Assembly (NCBI RefSeq): GCF_017315945.1 | Contig: NZ_JAFLWI010000008.1 | Span: forward strand, 1-64,000 | DNA length: 64,000 nucleotides | Source of the DNA: Candidatus Enterococcus courvalinii | GTDB lineage: Bacteria; Bacillota; Bacilli; Lactobacillales; Enterococcaceae | Direction of reading: 5' to 3' | Notes under the pieces: model-generated | The model's database searches: none | What the model was told of the DNA's origin: nothing | Seen by the model: only the letters and a program-made list of their open reading frames with translations | Shown: positions 7,108 to 15,914 of the stretch, piece by piece | Layout of the letters: every line of letters starts with the position of its first letter | Position numbering within the stretch: position 1 is the stretch's first letter | Program-made: the position numbers and the translations under genes

Positions 7108-8514
7108 ATGCGAAACAAAGTAAAAAGTTCGTGTACAACGATTTTAGTTGGGAAAAAGGCGAGTATCGATGGATCAACGATGATTGCTCGAAATGAAGAT
7201 AGTGAGAAAGCAATTGAACCAAAACGTTTTATTGTTGTTCAACCCGAAGCTCAACCTAAAGTTTATGAATCTAAGATTAGTCACGTATCAATACCTTTAC
7301 CTGATAATCCTTTACGATACACAGCCACACCGAATGCCGATGATTCAATCGGAATTTGGGGCGAAGCGGGAATCAATCAAGTGAATGTGGCGATGACAGC
7401 AACGGAAACCATTACCTCGAATTCACGAATTTTGGGTGTAGATCCATATGTAGAAAATGGAATTGGAGAAGAAGATCTACTAACAATTGTCTTACCTTAT
7501 ATTTCTAGCGCCCGCGAAGGAGTTACACGACTAGGTAAGTTATTAGAAGAATACGGAACTTATGAACCAAATGCTCTCGCGTTTTCAGATAATGATGAAA
7601 TCTGGTACTTTGAAACAATCGGTGGCCATCATTGGGCAGCAATCAAGGTTCCTGATGAAGCGTATGTGATTGCACCAAATCGAATGAATATTGATACTTT
7701 TGAGGTTGATTCAGAAAATACCATGTGCTCTGCAGATTTAGTCGAGTTAATTGAAAACTATCACTTGAATCCTGATCCAGAGGGAGCACTTAATTTGCGT
7801 CACATTTTTGGGAGTGCCACAATCAAAGATCATCATTATAATAATCCACGTGCTTGGTATGGCCAAAAGTATTTCACGCCAGAAATCGTACAAGATCCAA
7901 TGGATGATAATTTGCCGTTCATTTGTTATGCAAATCGAAAAATATCAGTTGAAGAGATCAAATTTGTTTTGAGTTCACATTATCAAGATACTATGTTCGA
8001 TGCGTATGGCACAGGAACAGAGCAACAAAGGAAAAGCTTCCGTCCAATTGGTATCAATCGTAATATCCAATGCCATATTTTACAATTGCGAAATGATGTT
8101 CCTAAATCAATTTCCGGTATTCAATGGCTAGCATTTGGACCGAATACATTTAACGTGTTGGTCCCTTTTTATACCAATGTTGAACAAACACCTGCACGTT
8201 ATTCCGATACGTCGACTAGCTTTGATTTTAATCATCCTTATTGGTTATTCTGCATGGCAGCATTGATTGGTGACTATGACTATGACCGATTTACCGATAT
8301 TTATGCGGACTATGAACAAGAAAGCATGGCTTCTTTTAGAAATAAACAATTGCTAGCTGATGTACAAGCAACAAAGAGTTTTAGCACCGACTATTTAGAA
8401 GAAGTCAATCAACAGCTTGCAGAAGAATGTTATGATCGAACAGTTGCCTTATTAGGTAAAATGCTTGAAAAAGGAGCTACACACATGACTTTGCGTTTTG
8501 ATCTGGGAGATTAA
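7108..8514 (+). CDS. C69 family dipeptidase (PepD-type)
   Basis: A 468-aa N-terminal-nucleophile peptidase. The segment SCTTILVGKKASIDGSTM holds the expected nucleophilic Cys (about residue 9), followed by ARNED. The family removes dipeptides with broad specificity in lactic acid bacteria. Start: ATG 7108 or GTG 7099. The upstream ribosome-binding site is weak in both cases, and I prefer ATG since the protein then begins close to the nucleophile, as in relatives. It stands alone between a terminator and uspA. Confidence 0.88.
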   Translation: MRNKVKSSCTTILVGKKASIDGSTMIARNEDSEKAIEPKRFIVVQPEAQPKVYESKISHVSIPLPDNPLRYTATPNADDSIGIWGEAGINQVNVAMTATETITSNSRILGVDPYVENGIGEEDLLTIVLPYISSAREGVTRLGKLLEEYGTYEPNALAFSDNDEIWYFETIGGHHWAAIKVPDEAYVIAPNRMNIDTFEVDSENTMCSADLVELIENYHLNPDPEGALNLRHIFGSATIKDHHYNNPRAWYGQKYFTPEIVQDPMDDNLPFICYANRKISVEEIKFVLSSHYQDTMFDAYGTGTEQQRKSFRPIGINRNIQCHILQLRNDVPKSISGIQWLAFGPNTFNVLVPFYTNVEQTPARYSDTSTSFDFNHPYWLFCMAALIGDYDYDRFTDIYADYEQESMASFRNKQLLADVQATKSFSTDYLEEVNQQLAEECYDRTVALLGKMLEKGATHMTLRFDLGD

Positions 8515-8581
8515 ATCATGACCACATTGGTTGTCCCCAGAAAAGAACAGTGATAAACTAAAGAAAAGGGAGGCGTTTACA

Positions 8582-9022
8582 ATGACGGACACATATCAAA
8601 ATATTTTAGTTGCAATTGATGGCTCAGAGAAAGCAGAAAAGGCATTTCTTGAGGCAATTGCGATTGCGAAACGAAACCAAGCAACTTTGCACATCTTATA
8701 TGTTAATGAAGTAACAGGAAATTATTTTGGTGATTTTGCGTTTGTAACAACTAATTTACAAGCAGAGCTCGATGAAGTAGCAGAAAATCAAATGAAAGCT
8801 CATCGAAATTTAGCAATTGAAAAAGGGTGGACAGATATTGAAACGTACATCCTCTATGGCTATCCTAAGACACTCATTGCCAATTTCAATGAGTCAAAGG
8901 AACCAATCGACTTGATTATTATGGGATCAACTGGGTTAAATGCAGTGGAACGTGTCTTGGTAGGTTCGACTACCGCATACGTGGTGAACCATGCCTCATG
9001 TAATGTGTTAGTAGTAAAATAA
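8582..9022 (+). CDS. Universal stress protein UspA family
   Basis: A 146-aa single-domain Usp. N-terminal NILVAIDGS and C-terminal GSTGLNAVERVLVGSTT match the ATP-binding G-x2-G-x9-G-S/T motif, so it is the nucleotide-binding subclass. ATG 8582 follows GGGAGG by 8 bases. It lies 67 bases after the dipeptidase gene with no clear terminator between, so co-transcription is possible. Confidence 0.93.
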   Translation: MTDTYQNILVAIDGSEKAEKAFLEAIAIAKRNQATLHILYVNEVTGNYFGDFAFVTTNLQAELDEVAENQMKAHRNLAIEKGWTDIETYILYGYPKTLIANFNESKEPIDLIIMGSTGLNAVERVLVGSTTAYVVNHASCNVLVVK

Positions 9023-9031
9023 AAAGTAAAG

Positions 9032-9116
9032 AAAAAAGCAATCAACAACAATTGACGAAGGTGAGCCAATCAGTGGCTTCACAATAAGATACGTCGATTT
9101 GTTGGATTGCTTTTTT
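9032..9116. terminator. Large compound hairpin, bidirectional terminator (uspA / cls)
   Basis: Outer stem aaaaaagcaatc (9032-9043) / gattgctttttt (9105-9116) continues through aacaa/ttgtt and attgacg/cgtcgat with small bulges. It is capped by gtgagcc (9061-9067) / ggcttcac (9075-9082). The whole gap between two convergent genes folds into one rod of about 85 nt with U-runs on either strand. Confidence 0.75.
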
Positions 9117-9129
9117 TATTTTGTCTTTT

Positions 9130-10581
9130 TTATAAAATTGGTGATAATAGTCGGGAAATTTGTTGTTTGAATAACAGCCAGGTCGACATTTCTTTGACTG
9201 TTTCTGTCGTCATAGTAGAACAGTTTTCTTCATCTTCAAGAAACTTGTTCGAAAGTTGCTCTAAAAATTCATGATCATAAATGACTGCACTAGTTTCAAA
9301 GTTTAGACGATAGCTACGGATATCTTGATTGGCGGAACCAACCATACAGATCTCATCATCCATGATCAATGTTTTTGCGTGTAAAAAGCCAGCTTCATAA
9401 ACTAAAATCTCAATGTTTTCTTTAATCAATTGGCGTGCATAGTATTGTGTAGCACGGTAAATAAATGGATGATCGGGTTTATTTGGAATCATAATCTTGA
9501 CATGGACACCTGAAGCAGAAGCAATTTTTAACGCAGCAATCACACTCTCATCAAGTACCAAATAAGGTGTTTGAATCCAAATTCGTTTTTTTGCTGAAGT
9601 AATTAGTTTGATAAAAGCTAACTTGATTTGTTCACGTTCATTATTTGGACCACTTGAAACTAATTGAATATCAGCACTGCCATGTTGCTCGTTATTTTCG
9701 TCCACTTTCTTAAAAAAATAATCCAAATGATAGCCAACCTTTTTTTCTTCTGAAACAGAAACGTTCCAATCCATTAAAAAACGAAGTTGCAACAATGAAG
9801 TAGCGGCACCGAAAATTCGAATGTGGGTATCGCGCCAGTAACCGAACTTTTTGGTCGTATAGACGTACTGATTGGCAATGTTGAAGCCGCCGGTGTACCC
9901 AATTTTTCCATCAATCACAACGATTTTTCGATGATCATGATAATTTAAACGAAAACGAAGTAATGCTTCTTGAGAAGTTAAAAAGGTTTGCGCTTCTCCG
10001 CCATTAGCAATAAGTTGATTAAAATCTTTTGCTTTTGTACCATGTGAGCCAAATGCATCATACAGTAGGCGAACTTGAACTCCTTGAGCAGCTTTTTTTT
10101 CTAATAAACGTAAAACCTGATTGCCAATCTCGTCAGTTACAAATGCATAATACTCAATATGGATAGAGTGTTGAGCCTCTTCGATATCGTTTAACAAAGA
10201 AGTTAACTTTTCTTGTCCATCAGTTAGTAATGTAAGTTCATTTTTTCGAGTTAAAGGCATCTGATTCAAGGATGAAAAGAAGTCAACGAAGGCTTGTTTT
10301 TCGACTTCATTTGTCTGAGAATCGTAGTGTTCAATGGTATCATCTCGAAAGTTTTGGAAATTTTCCAGTTCCTTCAAATCACTTTGTCGCAAATAGAATT
10401 TTTTCTTGTCTGTTAAACCACGGCCAAAAAATAAATATAGAACAAAACCAACAACGGGTAGCGCAAACAGCACAAGTAACCACGCCCAAATTGCTGCAAC
10501 ATCGCGTGGCTTGATTAAAATAGTTATCAATGCAAAAATAGCATTAATTAAATAAATTGCTGAAACGATAGATCCTACCAA
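9130..10581 (-). CDS. cls: Cardiolipin synthase (phospholipase D superfamily)
   Basis: A 483-aa membrane enzyme that condenses two phosphatidylglycerols into cardiolipin. Two N-terminal hydrophobic segments (about residues 4-21 and 30-52) precede two HKD motifs: HDHRKIVVIDG (about 220) and HAKTLIMDD (about 398). Length matches bacterial Cls. The start is TTG 10581, with AGGAGG 8 bases upstream; no ATG fits. In enterococci, cls changes are linked to daptomycin tolerance, as are mprF-type lipid genes (also in this window). Confidence 0.94.
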   Translation of the reverse strand: MVGSIVSAIYLINAIFALITILIKPRDVAAIWAWLLVLFALPVVGFVLYLFFGRGLTDKKKFYLRQSDLKELENFQNFRDDTIEHYDSQTNEVEKQAFVDFFSSLNQMPLTRKNELTLLTDGQEKLTSLLNDIEEAQHSIHIEYYAFVTDEIGNQVLRLLEKKAAQGVQVRLLYDAFGSHGTKAKDFNQLIANGGEAQTFLTSQEALLRFRLNYHDHRKIVVIDGKIGYTGGFNIANQYVYTTKKFGYWRDTHIRIFGAATSLLQLRFLMDWNVSVSEEKKVGYHLDYFFKKVDENNEQHGSADIQLVSSGPNNEREQIKLAFIKLITSAKKRIWIQTPYLVLDESVIAALKIASASGVHVKIMIPNKPDHPFIYRATQYYARQLIKENIEILVYEAGFLHAKTLIMDDEICMVGSANQDIRSYRLNFETSAVIYDHEFLEQLSNKFLEDEENCSTMTTETVKEMSTWLLFKQQISRLLSPIL

Positions 10582-10705
10582 ATAATTATCCTCCTTTATT
10601 TCAATAGTGATAGTATAACATGAGTCGAAAAATAAACCTATGTGTGACGACTGGTTTCAATCATGGAAAATCCAGCAAATTCGCTGAATAAATGGAATAA
10701 AATAG

Positions 10706-10734
10706 TTGCTTTTTGTCATTTAATACGATAGGAT
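10706..10734 (+). promoter_or_regulatory. Promoter of the riboswitch-controlled ATPase
   Basis: -35 TTGCTT (10706-10711), 17-bp spacer, -10 TAGGAT (10729-10734). Transcription would start about 10741, just ahead of the aptamer. Confidence 0.65.
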
Positions 10735-10755
10735 AATAATACAGTTGAATATCTC

Positions 10756-10849
10756 CTTAGGGGAGTAACCGGCAACAAATTGTTGCGATAATATCAACAG
10801 TAAGTTAACCGATGGTTTTCTGGTATTGTATGAAATGGTGAGACCTAAG
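10756..10849 (+). ncRNA. yybP-ykoY (Mn2+) riboswitch aptamer
   Basis: P1 cttagg (10756-10761) pairs with cctaag (10844-10849). The two conserved family motifs are present: GGGGAGTA right after the 5' P1 strand, and GTGAGACC closing the aptamer. This family binds Mn2+ at the junction of those two loops. The 3' P1 strand is also part of the following terminator, so metal binding should prevent terminator formation and switch on the downstream ATPase. The remaining 10582-10705 stretch holds only the cls 5' region. Confidence 0.88.
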
Positions 10850-10883
10850 ACAAATGTTGATTTGTCTTGGGTCTCTTTTTTTT
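10840..10883 (+). terminator. Riboswitch expression-platform terminator
   Basis: Near-perfect 16-bp stem (10840-10855 / 10860-10875) with a 4-nt loop, followed by eight T. Its 5' arm contains GAGACCTAAG, shared with the aptamer P1, so the two structures exclude each other. Confidence 0.88.
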
Positions 10884-10929
10884 CAGGCAAATGATGCCAG
10901 AAGCAAAAAGATTAAATGGGGGATGAAAT

Positions 10930-13605
10930 TTGGAAAACAAGGAACAAGCACAACGAGTGATTTATCAAGAACCAATTGATTCGTTGATGCAGCAAACAAA
11001 CAGCTCAAATGATGGTTTGAGCACGACGCTTGCAAAAGAAAAACTAGAAAAAGACGGGCTAAATCAACTGAAAGAAGCACCAAAAAAACCGACTTGGAAG
11101 TTATTCTTAGAAACATTCAAAGATGCGATGGTAATTGTGTTACTGATTGTTGCGCTTATTCAAATGATCATGGGAGAATACGTTGAGTTCTTCGTTATTT
11201 TTGCAGTATTGATGCTTAACTCGGTTATCAGCGTGGTACAAGCGAAAAAAGCAGAAGGTTCATTAGAAGCATTAAAAAGTCTTTCGGCACCTGATGCGCG
11301 TGTCATTCGCGATGGCAAAGAAAAAACAGTCCCAGCAAAAGAATTAGTAGTTGGTGATTTAGTATTACTTGAAGCCGGGGACTATGTTCCAGCTGATGGT
11401 CGTTTAATCGAAGCTGGTTCGTTACAAGTAGATGAAGGTATGTTGACAGGTGAGTCGACTGCAGCTGAAAAAGAGGTTGTTGAAATCACAAATACTGTTC
11501 CAATAGGTGATCGTGTAAATATGGTCTTTAGTGGAACGATCGTGACCTATGGCCGCGGGAAATTCTTGGTTACTTCAACTGCAAATAACACTGAAATCGG
11601 ACAAGTGGCTGGACTGTTAGAAAGTACAACAGAACAAACAACACCACTACAACGTGGACTAGACAAATTTAGTAAGAAGTTAAGTTTAGCCATTCTTGCT
11701 TTATCATTATTGATTTTAGGCATCCAATTATTACGTATTTTTCTTGGTGAAGGTACTGGTGATTTAACTGCTGATATTGTCAATGCTGTAATGTTTGCTG
11801 TAGCTGTAGCCGTTGCTGCAATTCCAGAAGCTTTGCAATCAATCGTTACGATCGTATTATCTTTAGGAACAAATAAAATGGCTAAACGTCATGCGATCAT
11901 TCGTAAATTACCAGCAGTAGAAACATTAGGTTCAACAAGCATTATCTGTACGGATAAAACGGGTACTTTGACTCAAAATAAAATGACTGTTGTTGATTAT
12001 TACTTAGCCAATGGTGATTCAGGAGACTTTACGGACAACCCAGAAAAATGGTCTGCTGATGAACGTCGCTTGATTGAAATCTCTGTATTAGCAAACGATG
12101 CGTCAATCAGTGAAGACGGAACAAAACTGGGTGATCCAACTGAGGTTGCTTTTATTGATTTTAGTGAAAAATTAAATCAGCCATATCAAGAAATCCGCTC
12201 AAACTTCCCTCGTGAAGCAGAGTTGCCATTTGATTCAGATCGTAAATTGATGTCAACGGCGCATACGTTTGATAATGAGAAATATTTGTTAGTTAAAGGT
12301 GGACCAGATATCGTCTTTAACCGTAGTAAAAAGGTCTTGTTAAATGGTGAAGTTGTACCAATGACAGATGAATTGATGACAAATTTCCAAAATCAAAACG
12401 AAGCGTTTTCTAATCGTGCTTTACGTGTGTTGGCTTTCGCTTATCGTCCAATCGATAACTTAGACTTAACATTTGATGATGAAAATGATCTGATTTTAGT
12501 CGGGATTTTGGCAATGATTGATCCACCAAGAAAAGAAGTAACACAAGCTGTTGAAGAAGCTCGTAGTGCAGGAATCAAAACAGTGATGATTACTGGGGAC
12601 CACAAAACAACAGCCGTTGCGATTGCAAAAGAAATCGGCATTTTTGAAGAAGGAAACCAAGCATTAACTGGTACAGAACTAGATGCTTTATCAGAAGATG
12701 AATTGATGAATATCTTAGAAAATGTGACTGTTTATGCACGTGTTTCTCCTGAAAATAAAATCCGGATTGTTCGCGCTTGGCAAGCGAAAGGGCATATCTC
12801 TGCGATGACAGGTGATGGTGTCAACGATGCTCCTGCATTGAAACAAGCAGACATTGGGATCGCCATGGGAACTGGGACAGATGTTGCCAAAGATGCAGCG
12901 GCAATGGTCTTAACAGATGATAACTTTGCTTCAATTGTGAGTGCAGTAGAAGTTGGACGTAATGTATTTGATAATATCAAAAAAGCTGTTGCTTATTTAT
13001 TTGCTGGAAACTTAGGTGCTATCATTGCAATCATCTTTGCTTTGGTTGCTGACTGGTCCAATCCATTCACGGCATTACAATTGCTTTTCATCAACTTGGT
13101 AAATGACTCTTTACCTGCAATTGCGCTAGGAACAGAAAAAGCGGAACCTGCAACAATGAGTCGTCCACCGAGAGATCCAAATACAGGAATCTTTACGGGC
13201 AGAACGTTGATTTCAGTAACTTATCGCGGAATCTTGATTGGTGTCGCTGTTATCTTTGCGCAGTGGTTAGGGATGCAACATTCACCTGGATTTGGCGTAG
13301 CAATGTCATTTACAACTTTGATTTGGTGTCGTACGTTGCAAACATTCCCAGCACGTTCAAATACACAAACTGCATTCCAAGCTGGCTTCTTCTCTAATAA
13401 AGTTGTCTTGATTGCGGTAGTTGTATGTAGTGCTTTGTTTAGCTTAACAATGATTCCAGGTCTCAAAGAAGTCTTTTCTATTCCAGCAGCCTTTGGTGTA
13501 TCAGAAGTCTTGATGTGTCTAGGTATTGCAGTTGTAACAATTCTTTTAATGGAAATCACAAAATTGATTATTGTTCATGTCCAAAATGGAAAAGTAACAG
13601 AATAA
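10930..13605 (+). CDS. P-type cation ATPase, P2A type, likely Mn2+/Ca2+ exporter
   Basis: An 891-aa P2-type ATPase. Motifs in order: TGES actuator loop (about residue 178), membrane helix 4 with AAIPEALQSIV, phosphorylation site CTDKTGTLTQ (about 340), nucleotide domain KGGPD, hinge TGDGVNDAPALK (about 630), and six C-terminal helices. Most Ca2+ pumps read PEGLP in helix 4; here it is PEALQ, possibly reflecting ion preference. The start is TTG 10930 after a GGGGGA site; no ATG is in frame. The upstream Mn2+ riboswitch makes Mn2+ export the best-supported role, as for YoaB/MgtA-type pumps of lactic cocci. Confidence 0.88.
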   Translation: MENKEQAQRVIYQEPIDSLMQQTNSSNDGLSTTLAKEKLEKDGLNQLKEAPKKPTWKLFLETFKDAMVIVLLIVALIQMIMGEYVEFFVIFAVLMLNSVISVVQAKKAEGSLEALKSLSAPDARVIRDGKEKTVPAKELVVGDLVLLEAGDYVPADGRLIEAGSLQVDEGMLTGESTAAEKEVVEITNTVPIGDRVNMVFSGTIVTYGRGKFLVTSTANNTEIGQVAGLLESTTEQTTPLQRGLDKFSKKLSLAILALSLLILGIQLLRIFLGEGTGDLTADIVNAVMFAVAVAVAAIPEALQSIVTIVLSLGTNKMAKRHAIIRKLPAVETLGSTSIICTDKTGTLTQNKMTVVDYYLANGDSGDFTDNPEKWSADERRLIEISVLANDASISEDGTKLGDPTEVAFIDFSEKLNQPYQEIRSNFPREAELPFDSDRKLMSTAHTFDNEKYLLVKGGPDIVFNRSKKVLLNGEVVPMTDELMTNFQNQNEAFSNRALRVLAFAYRPIDNLDLTFDDENDLILVGILAMIDPPRKEVTQAVEEARSAGIKTVMITGDHKTTAVAIAKEIGIFEEGNQALTGTELDALSEDELMNILENVTVYARVSPENKIRIVRAWQAKGHISAMTGDGVNDAPALKQADIGIAMGTGTDVAKDAAAMVLTDDNFASIVSAVEVGRNVFDNIKKAVAYLFAGNLGAIIAIIFALVADWSNPFTALQLLFINLVNDSLPAIALGTEKAEPATMSRPPRDPNTGIFTGRTLISVTYRGILIGVAVIFAQWLGMQHSPGFGVAMSFTTLIWCRTLQTFPARSNTQTAFQAGFFSNKVVLIAVVVCSALFSLTMIPGLKEVFSIPAAFGVSEVLMCLGIAVVTILLMEITKLIIVHVQNGKVTE

Positions 13606-13640
13606 GAATTGATTAGTCAAAAGTTAGTAAGGTAAAAAAT

Positions 13641-13679
13641 AAAAAGAAGTGTGCTAAGTGATTAGCATACTTCTTTTTT
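13641..13679 (+). terminator. Terminator after the ATPase gene
   Basis: 17-bp stem (13641-13657 / 13662-13678) with one G-U pair and a GTGA loop, ending in a T-run. Confidence 0.88.
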
Positions 13680-13698
13680 GAAATTAAGGGTGAAAGAA

Positions 13699-14445
13699 AT
13701 GGATGAAATAGCATGGGATGAATTTGCTGAAGAATATTACATTATTCAAGAAGAGTCACAGATTCCAATCGTTACAGATATTGTCGATTACTTATATAAG
13801 GAATCTGTTTTGCCTGCAGCTTCACTAGTAGATGTAGCAGGAGGAGCAGGCCGTTACCTACCTGTACTTGCTGAACAGGTAGACAAGTACGAGCTAAATG
13901 ATTTTTCAGCAGTGATGTTAAAGTATGCGCAACAAAAAGCAAAACATTCTAAAGTGTCGAATGTGGTGTTCAAGAAACAAACGTTTACTGCGTTTTTGAA
14001 TTCAACGGAGCAGTATGAAGTGATTTTTTCAGCGGCGAATCCAGCTTTTACTAAAACAGAACAAGTGGAAAAGTTAATGAAAAAAGCAAAAAAATGGTGC
14101 GTTATGGTACGAGTGATCAAATCAGAAGATGATCTTTTTACAGCAATTGATGACGAGTTAGGCTTAGCAGTAGAAGACCCAAACAGTACACCCACTATCA
14201 GTAATCGGATAGAAGCATTTTTACAGCGTAAGAAAATTTTAGTTAAGAAAAAAGACTTTACGTATCAAATCAAAGAAACGATTTCAAGAGAATTTTTGAC
14301 TGAATACTACGAAGCAGAGATGACAGCTGAATTGAAAGAAAGAATCGAAAAGTTATTTAACAAAAAAAATGAACTTATCAGTACAACGACCGTAACTTAT
14401 CGGTTGTTACTTTGGCAGATAACAGAGGAATCTTCAAAAGCTTAA
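13699..14445 (+). CDS. SAM-dependent methyltransferase, class I
   Basis: A 248-aa protein with a Rossmann SAM-binding motif LVDVAGGAGRY (about residue 38) and an acidic loop near YELNDFS. The rest is not recognisable to a named family. ATG 13699 follows AAGGGTGA by 5 bases; the TTG at 13678 lies in the preceding terminator and is not a plausible start. Single-gene unit between two terminators. Substrate unknown. Confidence 0.75.
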   Translation: MDEIAWDEFAEEYYIIQEESQIPIVTDIVDYLYKESVLPAASLVDVAGGAGRYLPVLAEQVDKYELNDFSAVMLKYAQQKAKHSKVSNVVFKKQTFTAFLNSTEQYEVIFSAANPAFTKTEQVEKLMKKAKKWCVMVRVIKSEDDLFTAIDDELGLAVEDPNSTPTISNRIEAFLQRKKILVKKKDFTYQIKETISREFLTEYYEAEMTAELKERIEKLFNKKNELISTTTVTYRLLLWQITEESSKA

Positions 14446-14522
14446 TAAGAATAGATCGTACGTTTTGCAGTAAGGGTAGAAAGTAAGTTATCTTTTTAAC
14501 GTATATATGTAATTGAAGACAG

Positions 14523-14564
14523 AAAAGCCCCGTACAAATCTTTTTTGATTTGTACGGGGCTTTT
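14523..14564 (-). terminator. Terminator of mvaS (bidirectional)
   Basis: Perfect 18-bp stem 14523-14540 / 14547-14564 with TTTTTT loop. A/T tracts on both flanks; it serves mvaS leftward and the methyltransferase gene rightward. Confidence 0.9.
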
Positions 14565-14569
14565 GATGT

Positions 14570-15730
14570 TTATTCTGCTTCTTTATAATAACGAATATCG
14601 TTTTCTACTTTATAAATTGAAAATGGTACGTTACTGTTGTATTCTGCCTGTTGGCCATGTTCTGGTAGTGTTTCAGTAAAAATTTGTTCATATTCTGCTA
14701 CAGAAACTTGTTGGCGATTATCAAATAAAGCTTGATGGTCTTCTTTGTCTAGGAAATCTTGGTAATTTTCTTCCAAAGTACCAGTGAAGAATTCACTGAC
14801 AGCTCCAGAACCATAACTAAATAGTCCAACGCAATCACCGGCACGTAAAGATGTTGAATTTTCAAGTAAGGAAATCAAACCAAGGTAAAGCGAGCCAGTA
14901 TATAAATTACCAACACGACGACTGTATTGGATACTTTCATCATAACGAGTCAACAAACGTGATTGGTTTTCTTCATCTGTTTCAGTTAGAACACTTTGCA
15001 ATGCTTTTTTTCCCATTTTTGTATAAGGAATGTGGAAGCATAATGCTTGATAGTCTTCCAAGGTCAAACCAGTTTGTTTTTTATGTTGTTGCCAAACTTT
15101 TTGGAAAGATTCGATATAGGTCGCATTTGATAACGGACCATCAACAACAGGAAATTCGCTGTAATCTGGGCGCCAGAAATCATAGATATCTTCCGTTAAA
15201 AAGACACTGTCATCTTCAATTGAAAGAATTCTTGGATTTGCAGTGACCATCATCGCAACAGCTCCAACACCTTGGGTAACTTCTCCGCCAGTTGCTAAAC
15301 CATAACGAGCAATATCACTAGCAATCACTAAAACTTTTCGTTCCGGATGATTGTGGACGTATTCCTTTGCCATATGTAAAGCGGCAGTTCCCCCATAACA
15401 AGCTTCCTTTACTTCGAAAGAACGAGCAAATGGTTGGATTTTTAATAAATGATGAATAATGACTGCACTTGCTTTTGAATGGTCGACGCCGGATTCTGTT
15501 CCGACGATGACCATGTCGATTTGTTCACGGTCTTCGACTGTAACCAATTTACTAGCAGCATTCGCTCCTAAAGTGATGATGTCTTCTGTTGCGCGGTTAA
15601 CCGCCATTTGATCTTGCCCAATACCAATATGATACTTGGCAGGATCATCTCCACGACTTTCAGCTAACTCTGTCATGTCTAAATATAAATTTGGAATAAA
15701 AAAGGAAAGACGATCAATCCCGATTTTCAT
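14570..15730 (-). CDS. mvaS: Hydroxymethylglutaryl-CoA synthase
   Basis: A 386-aa HMG-CoA synthase of the mevalonate pathway, which condenses acetyl-CoA with acetoacetyl-CoA. The start MKIGIDRLSFFIPN is typical. The catalytic Cys lies in EACYGGTAALHMA (about residue 111), the catalytic His in CFHIPYTKMG and the Glu in ESRGDDP. Length matches enterococcal MvaS. Divergent from mvaE, which makes the substrate and uses the product, with 184 bases between them. Confidence 0.96.
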   Translation of the reverse strand: MKIGIDRLSFFIPNLYLDMTELAESRGDDPAKYHIGIGQDQMAVNRATEDIITLGANAASKLVTVEDREQIDMVIVGTESGVDHSKASAVIIHHLLKIQPFARSFEVKEACYGGTAALHMAKEYVHNHPERKVLVIASDIARYGLATGGEVTQGVGAVAMMVTANPRILSIEDDSVFLTEDIYDFWRPDYSEFPVVDGPLSNATYIESFQKVWQQHKKQTGLTLEDYQALCFHIPYTKMGKKALQSVLTETDEENQSRLLTRYDESIQYSRRVGNLYTGSLYLGLISLLENSTSLRAGDCVGLFSYGSGAVSEFFTGTLEENYQDFLDKEDHQALFDNRQQVSVAEYEQIFTETLPEHGQQAEYNSNVPFSIYKVENDIRYYKEAE

Positions 15731-15914
15731 TTCAACACCTCTTCACTCATAATTAAAACTTACTTTAATAAAGTATCATAAAATGTTTAAAAGAAATATA
15801 AAAAAGACAATATTTAAGGATTGTTAAAATTTTTAAGTGGAAAAAATGATCGATAGTGGTGAGCTATTTGTTTTTACTTGAAAGAATGTTATATTTTTGT
15901 AGGAGGTGGCTTAC

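Noticed and set aside
13221-13559. Antisense open frame of 112 codons in the P-type ATPase gene
   Set aside because: Shadow of the coding strand; no ribosome site and no recognisable protein pattern.
15731-15914. Specific operator or riboswitch between mvaS and mvaE
   Set aside because: The gap is AT-rich with no convincing palindrome or known RNA motif; only ordinary promoter-like stretches.
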